Origin: Verrucomicrobiota bacterium
GTDB lineage: Bacteria > Verrucomicrobiota > Verrucomicrobiia > Chthoniobacterales > Terrimicrobiaceae
Direction of reading: 5' to 3'
Assembly: GCA_026398285.1 (NCBI GenBank)
Contig: JAPLTI010000302.1
Coordinates: 1 to 8,367, forward strand
Length of the DNA stretch: 8,367 nt
Shown one piece after another: positions 4,900-8,367 of this stretch; within the stretch, counting starts at the first letter, position 1, and every line of letters starts with the position of its first letter. A model generated the notes under the pieces. It saw nothing but the letters and a program-made list of their open reading frames with translations, ran no database searches and had not been told where the DNA came from. A program made the position numbers and the translations under genes.

Positions 4900-6516
4900 A
4901 TGCTCACCTTACACCCCGCCTGGGAAACCCTCTCCATCCAATCCGAATCCCTTCCTCACCTCCGCGAGCTTTTTGCTTCCGATCCGGCCCGCGCTGAGAA
5001 GTTCCAACTCGAAGCCGCTGGGCTTTTCTTGGATTATTCTAAAAACCTGATCACCAGCGAGACAGTCGCTTGCCTCATCGATCTCGCGAACGCCGCTGGG
5101 TTGCGCGGCAAGATCGACGCCATGTTCCGTGGTGACAAGATCAACATCACCGAGAACCGCGCCGTTCTCCACACCGCCCTCCGCGCTCCTCGCTCGGCGT
5201 CGATCAAAGTCGATGGTGTCGATGTCGTTCCAGAGGTGCATGCCGTGCTCGACCGCATGTCCGAATTTTCCAATCGCGTCCGCTCCGGCGAGTGGAAAGG
5301 CCACACCGGTAAGAGCATCAAAAACATCGTCAATATCGGCATCGGCGGCTCGGACCTTGGTCCCGTGATGGCCTACGAGGCCCTGCGCCACTACACCGAC
5401 CGCTCGCTCACTTTCCGCTTCGTCTCCAATGTGGACGGCACCGACTTCGCCGAGGCCACACACGACCTCGACCCCGCCGAGACGCTCTTCATCATTTCCT
5501 CTAAGACATTTACCACGCTGGAGACCATGACCAATGCCGCCTCGGCCCGCGAGTGGTCGCTCGCCGGTCTGGGCGGTGACAAAGCCGCCGTCGCCAAGCA
5601 CTTCGTCGCCGTTTCCACAAATGCCGAGAAAGTCTCCGAGTTCGGCATCGACACCGCCAATATGTTCGGCTTCTGGGATTGGGTAGGGGGCCGCTATTCG
5701 ATGGATTCCGCCATCGGCCTCTCAAACATGATTGCCCTCGGCCCGGACAACTTCCGCGAAATGCTCGCCGGATTCCATGCTATGGATGAGCACTTCCGCA
5801 CCGCGCCGTTCGAGCAAAACATCCCCGTTCTCCACGGCCTCTTGGCCCTGTGGTATAACGACTTCTACGGCGCCCAAACCGTCGCCGTTCTGCCCTACGA
5901 CCAATATCTGAAACGCTTCCCCTCCTACCTCCAGCAGCTCACCATGGAGAGCAACGGCAAGCATGTGAAACTCGATGGCACCCATGTGGATGCCGAAACG
6001 GGCCCAATCTACTGGGGCGAACCCGGCACCAACGGTCAGCACAGCTTCTACCAGCTCATCCACCAAGGCACCCGACTCATCCCCTGCGACTTCATCGCCT
6101 TCGCCAAGTCCCTCAACCCGCTCGGCCGTCATCACGACCTCCTCATGTCGAATGTCTTCGCGCAAACCGAGGCCCTCGCTTTTGGAAAAAACCTCGCCCA
6201 AGTCGAAGCCGAAGGCACCCCCGCCGCACTCGCCCCGCATCGCGTCTTCGACGGCAACCGCCCATCCAATGTCATCCTCGCCGAAAAACTCACCCCCGCC
6301 GTCCTCGGCAGCCTCGTCTCCCTCTACGAAATGAGCGTCTTCACCCAAGGCGTCCTCTGGGACATCAACTCCTTCGACCAATGGGGCGTCGAACTCGGCA
6401 AAGTCCTCGCCCAACGCATCATCCCCGAACTCGAATCCACCGGAGAGCCCGAGCTAAAACACGACAGCAGCACGAATTCGTTGATCCGTAGGTATCGGAA
6501 AATGAAGGGCGTGTAA
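4900..6516 (+). CDS. pgi: Glucose-6-phosphate isomerase
   Basis: Interconverts glucose 6-phosphate and fructose 6-phosphate in glycolysis and gluconeogenesis; cytosolic, normally a dimer. At 538 residues it is full length (E. coli about 549). Visible family blocks are the phosphate-binding IGIGGSDLGP (about 146-155) and SSKTFTT (from 200), the first signature within YDQYLKRFPSYLQQLTMESN, and the second GQHSFYQLIHQGTRLIPCDF. Expected catalytic residues are present: Glu350 in MESNGK, His388 in LIHQG and Lys501 in GVELGK. Codons are strongly C-ending, like gnd. The ATG is fixed by the heptad leader ending 5 bases before it and by the typical N-terminus; no Shine-Dalgarno site is present. No convincing terminator follows, only a weak stem TGCCGC/GCGGCA at 6549-6568 without a T-run. 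Together with gnd it handles glucose 6-phosphate at the glycolysis/pentose phosphate branch. Confidence 0.98.
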   Translation: MLTLHPAWETLSIQSESLPHLRELFASDPARAEKFQLEAAGLFLDYSKNLITSETVACLIDLANAAGLRGKIDAMFRGDKINITENRAVLHTALRAPRSASIKVDGVDVVPEVHAVLDRMSEFSNRVRSGEWKGHTGKSIKNIVNIGIGGSDLGPVMAYEALRHYTDRSLTFRFVSNVDGTDFAEATHDLDPAETLFIISSKTFTTLETMTNAASAREWSLAGLGGDKAAVAKHFVAVSTNAEKVSEFGIDTANMFGFWDWVGGRYSMDSAIGLSNMIALGPDNFREMLAGFHAMDEHFRTAPFEQNIPVLHGLLALWYNDFYGAQTVAVLPYDQYLKRFPSYLQQLTMESNGKHVKLDGTHVDAETGPIYWGEPGTNGQHSFYQLIHQGTRLIPCDFIAFAKSLNPLGRHHDLLMSNVFAQTEALAFGKNLAQVEAEGTPAALAPHRVFDGNRPSNVILAEKLTPAVLGSLVSLYEMSVFTQGVLWDINSFDQWGVELGKVLAQRIIPELESTGEPELKHDSSTNSLIRRYRKMKGV

Positions 6517-6619
6517 TGGAATGCGCATTGGGGGTTCGAGTTGGCGTGTGCCGCAGCGTCAAGCGGCATCGAGAGTTGCTGAAAAAAATGCCAAGCTTGC
6601 TTGGGTAGAACAGGAATTT

Positions 6620-6645
6620 ATGTCAAGAATTTATGCCTGACCCCT
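6620..6645 (-). repeat. RAYT-associated repeat, copy A (inverted)
   Basis: Read on the minus strand: AGGGGTCAGGCATAAATT then CTTGACAT. It matches copies B (7872-7897) and C (8235-8260), which lie on the plus strand; the ends GGTCAGG and TTGACAT are identical in all three. In this copy GAATTTATG occurs twice, 13 bases apart (6614-6622 and 6627-6635), so the inner part has been partly duplicated. It lies 73 bases before the lipoprotein start and forms an inverted pair with copy B around that gene. Confidence 0.85.
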
Positions 6646-6704
6646 TTCACCTTTCACACTTTGTGGCAAATATCGTTTATGTTCTATCCAACGAAGCCAT
6701 GCTG

Positions 6705-6710
6705 AGGAGG
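6705..6710 (+). promoter_or_regulatory. Perfect Shine-Dalgarno site setting a GTG start
   Basis: AGGAGG ends 7 bases before the GTG at 6718. It is the only consensus ribosome site ahead of any gene in the window and fixes the GTG as start, which the lipobox reading then confirms. Confidence 0.85.
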
Positions 6711-6717
6711 AAACGTC

Positions 6718-7863
6718 GTGAATAAGAATGCTTGGGGTGTTTGCATTAATGGGGCGTGCGTGTTTGCTCTCGTGCTAGGCTTGGCGGGATGCGGCCTGCG
6801 AGAACGCTTGCAAGAGCGATTGTCCGAAGTCATTGACTTGGGACTTGTGCCCGCAGAGGTGATGAACAATCTCCCGTTTTCCATTCGACCGGTGCCCGGC
6901 AACATGCAGATTGTCCTTGGCGACAACTACCGCGGGCAATGGCTGGTGGATTTGACCAGTCCCCAAGGTGCGCCAACCCCCATGGCCGACCGCGACGGCA
7001 ATTGGGGCGACCTTGATAACCGCATCCGCGCCTTTGTCGACATGCGGGGCTTGAACAATCATGTGTTGAGCTCCGCGAGCCGGGATGACACGTGGACTGC
7101 TGTCGTTGATGAGTTTGGCGAGGGACGTGGGCGATATGTGTTTGCTTGGAAGCAAGCAAACGATGCGGCTGCGCGAATGGAAGACCTCGGTCCAGATTAC
7201 GAAACCGATTCGCGGCGGGAACTGGAAAAGTCCGCGACGCAGGTAGGGCCGGACGGCAGCATCGCGGCGGTCTTGGTTTGGAAAAAAAGGGCAGTGCCAA
7301 GCCAAGGCGGCGGTTCGCCGGACTCGTATGGCGTGGAACTCCTCACTGTGCACGAAGGCGCATTGTCCCGGACGCCGCTGCGGGAGTGGGATACCGCCGA
7401 GCCCGTCGGTGAACTCGTAATGGAAGCCTCTGCGACGGCGTTCTGGGCGGCGAGCTCTGGCCGGCGGCTGTTCGTCTGGTCATTCGACGCCAAGGGAAAC
7501 TACAGTCTACCCAAAGCTATCGTTGGCTCGTTCGGTTCAGCACGTCTCATTCCAACGTCCGATGGCGCAACCGTTGCCTGGATCGACAGCCGTTACCAGC
7601 GCATGACTGCGTATTATATTGATACGGCAAAATACACCGTGAACACCCAAGTCGCCGTCTGTCGAGTGAACCAGAGCGGCATTGGCTCCGTCAGCTTCCT
7701 CAGCCCCAAAGATGGTAATGTCGGGAATTTAGCCGCTGTCAGCACATCCCAAGGACCGTGTTTTGTCTGGGCACAGCGGCGGGTCAACCCGGCCAAGCGC
7801 GACCAACTTGATCCGACCTATCCCACTCGACTTCATGCGTGGATTGATCGGAATAGTGAGTAA
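6718..7863 (+). CDS. Lipoprotein of unknown function, possibly beta-propeller-like
   Basis: A 381-residue protein that I do not recognise. The signal peptide is lipoprotein type: a hydrophobic stretch VFALVLG then the lipobox LAGC with Cys25 as the lipidated residue, so it is anchored to a membrane facing the periplasm or outside. The rest is rich in short strands with repeated aromatic Trp-containing segments: DDTWTAVVDEFGEGRGRYVF, AAVLVWKKRAV, RRLFVWSFDAKGNYSL, GATVAWIDSRYQ and GPCFVWAQRR. Regular spacing of such segments suggests a beta-propeller or similar all-beta fold (inference). The GTG start has a perfect Shine-Dalgarno site, and codon choice is more mixed (many G-ending, TTG, GCG) than in pgi and gnd. 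Both point to a different origin. Copies of the RAYT repeat flank it in inverted orientation. No terminator is seen. Confidence 0.8.
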   Translation: MNKNAWGVCINGACVFALVLGLAGCGLRERLQERLSEVIDLGLVPAEVMNNLPFSIRPVPGNMQIVLGDNYRGQWLVDLTSPQGAPTPMADRDGNWGDLDNRIRAFVDMRGLNNHVLSSASRDDTWTAVVDEFGEGRGRYVFAWKQANDAAARMEDLGPDYETDSRRELEKSATQVGPDGSIAAVLVWKKRAVPSQGGGSPDSYGVELLTVHEGALSRTPLREWDTAEPVGELVMEASATAFWAASSGRRLFVWSFDAKGNYSLPKAIVGSFGSARLIPTSDGATVAWIDSRYQRMTAYYIDTAKYTVNTQVAVCRVNQSGIGSVSFLSPKDGNVGNLAAVSTSQGPCFVWAQRRVNPAKRDQLDPTYPTRLHAWIDRNSE

Positions 7864-7871
7864 AAAGTCAA

Positions 7872-7897
7872 AGCGGTCAGGAATGAATTATTGACAT
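7872..7897 (+). repeat. RAYT-associated repeat, copy B
   Basis: AGCGGTCAGGAATGAATT then ATTGACAT, starting 8 bases after the lipoprotein stop and ending 40 bases before the next ATG. It differs from copy C at three positions (second G to C, T to G at the centre, C to A before TTGACAT). Confidence 0.85.
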
Positions 7898-7937
7898 GCC
7901 TTTGGCTCTCCTTGATTGATCCGGGACGTTGAAAAAA

Positions 7938-8270
7938 ATGACTTTTCGCACTATTTTCCTAGTTTACGCCGCCATCATGACTGCAGTTATCGGATCCATA
8001 GTCTTCAATGCGGGGGCCATGTATCGCAATGTTCTCCGCGAGGGTGTCGTGACCAAGGGGCGAGTCACGAGCATCCAGCGTGATTTTCCCGGCAACAAGG
8101 GAAAACTGCGTGCCCACATCGATTGGTCTTTGCCAGGACGAGCCGACACCCTGACCACCAAATGGGAAAAAGGCCCCCTTTCCCGATACTCGGTCGGCAG
8201 CGAAGTCGATCTCATCATCCACAATGAGGGTCTGAGGGGTCAGGAATTAATTCTTGACATGACCTCTTGA
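7938..8270 (+). CDS. Small membrane protein, DUF3592-like
   Basis: A 110-residue protein with one N-terminal membrane helix (about 4-28, RTIFLVYAAIMTAVIGSIVF) and a soluble beta-rich part. The pattern 'EGVVTKGRVTSIQRDFPGNK ... AHIDWSLPGRADTLTTKW ... YSVGSEVDLIIHNEG' follows the DUF3592 style (a G-V-V strand, a Y/W strand, then Y.vG..V.v.y.p). The assignment is from pattern only; the function of that family is unknown. A TTG nine bases upstream is also in frame but would leave too little room for a ribosome site, so I use the ATG. The last eight residues before the final TS (QELILDM and flanks) are encoded by repeat copy C, so the natural C-terminus may have been replaced. It lies between the lipoprotein and transposase genes, same strand. 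Confidence 0.7.
   Translation: MTFRTIFLVYAAIMTAVIGSIVFNAGAMYRNVLREGVVTKGRVTSIQRDFPGNKGKLRAHIDWSLPGRADTLTTKWEKGPLSRYSVGSEVDLIIHNEGLRGQELILDMTS
8235..8260 (+). repeat. RAYT-associated repeat, copy C, inside a coding end
   Basis: AGGGGTCAGGAATTAATT then CTTGACAT. From GTCA to TGAC (8239-8258) it is a 20-base palindrome with a single G/T mispair, which is a G-U pair in RNA, so this is the most symmetrical copy. It overlaps the last codons of the DUF3592-like gene and ends 28 bases before the transposase ATG. TTGACA at 8254-8259 could serve as a -35 box, but the best -10 (TATCTC at 8278) is poor. Confidence 0.88.
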
Positions 8271-8288
8271 TTGCGCTTATCTCGCGTC

Positions 8289-8367
8289 ATGCCAAGACAA
8301 GTTCGAATCGAGTATGCTGGGGCCTTTTATCATGTCATGGCGCGGGGTAATCGGAGGGCGGATATTG
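8289..8367 (+). CDS. REP-associated tyrosine transposase (RAYT), Y1_Tnp/IS200-like family, N-terminus only
   Basis: The frame from the ATG at 8289 is open to the window edge (26 codons) and reads MPRQVRIEYAGAFYHVMARG then NRRADI. This is the characteristic opening of TnpA_REP / Y1_Tnp proteins ('a.YHVm.RGn.r..iF'). The HUH motif and catalytic Tyr would lie beyond the window. RAYTs are single-copy, domesticated relatives of IS200/IS605 transposases that act on short palindromic repeats scattered in the same genome. Here three such repeats lie within 1.7 kb upstream. No Shine-Dalgarno site precedes the ATG; it may be read from a weak promoter in copy C or by read-through from the membrane protein gene. 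Confidence 0.88.
   Translation, partial: MPRQVRIEYAGAFYHVMARGNRRADI

Noticed and set aside
4909..6414. Two 230-codon minus-strand frames opposite pgi
   Set aside because: Shadows of C-ending codons in a fully conserved pgi; the products are D/E/G/V-rich with no motif.
6582..6604. CCAAGC/GCTTGG stem next to an A-run as a minus-strand terminator
   Set aside because: No minus-strand gene lies upstream of it and the loop would be only two bases; probably chance.
6644..6657. CTTTCAC tandem repeat
   Set aside because: Only two short units with no second occurrence; not enough to call an element.
7929..7937. TTG at 7929 as start of the DUF3592-like gene
   Set aside because: The purine stretch GGGA is only 3 bases away, too close, while the ATG at 7938 gives a normal gap and a better membrane-helix start.

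Overview
The window looks like a chromosomal stretch of a moderately GC-rich Gram-negative bacterium. I favour Verrucomicrobiota, by inference only: a caa3-type cytochrome oxidase subunit II remnant, short-form 6-phosphogluconate dehydrogenase beside pgi, an orphan DUF433 gene between 'ACACAGAGAGCACAGAGG' repeats, a RAYT transposase, and mostly no Shine-Dalgarno sites. No rRNA, tRNA or CRISPR array was seen.

Left part (1-3191). A membrane-anchored protein of unknown function runs off the left edge on the minus strand. Divergent to it is a small two-helix membrane protein, closed by a textbook terminator (941-971). Next is a periplasmic HtrA/Deg serine protease with an intact triad, one PDZ domain and what looks like the stump of a second. 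After a hairpin-rich gap comes an open reading frame that is plainly cytochrome c oxidase subunit II but has lost its entire CuA domain and most of a fused cytochrome c domain. I read it as a decayed gene or an assembly collapse.

Central part (3222-6516). Two enzymes of glucose 6-phosphate metabolism, gnd (probably NAD-type 6-phosphogluconate dehydrogenase) and pgi (glucose-6-phosphate isomerase), share an unusual leader. It is G-free for about 50 bases, has no Shine-Dalgarno site, and ends in CTTAATC/CTTAAAA heptads that stop exactly 5 bases before each ATG. Between the two genes is an insertion-like cassette: a DUF433 antitoxin-type gene without its usual toxin, flanked by a 24-base inverted repeat (21/24 match), then three adjacent triloop hairpins.

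Right part (6517-8367). A different style of DNA begins: a lipoprotein gene with a perfect AGGAGG site and GTG start, a small DUF3592-like membrane protein, and the start of a REP-associated tyrosine transposase (RAYT, Y1_Tnp family). Three copies of one imperfectly palindromic element (GGTCAGG...TTGACAT) lie before, between and at the end of the two passenger genes, directly ahead of the transposase. The last copy is translated as the C-terminus of the membrane protein. This RAYT-plus-repeats unit and the heptad leaders are the most interesting parts of the window.
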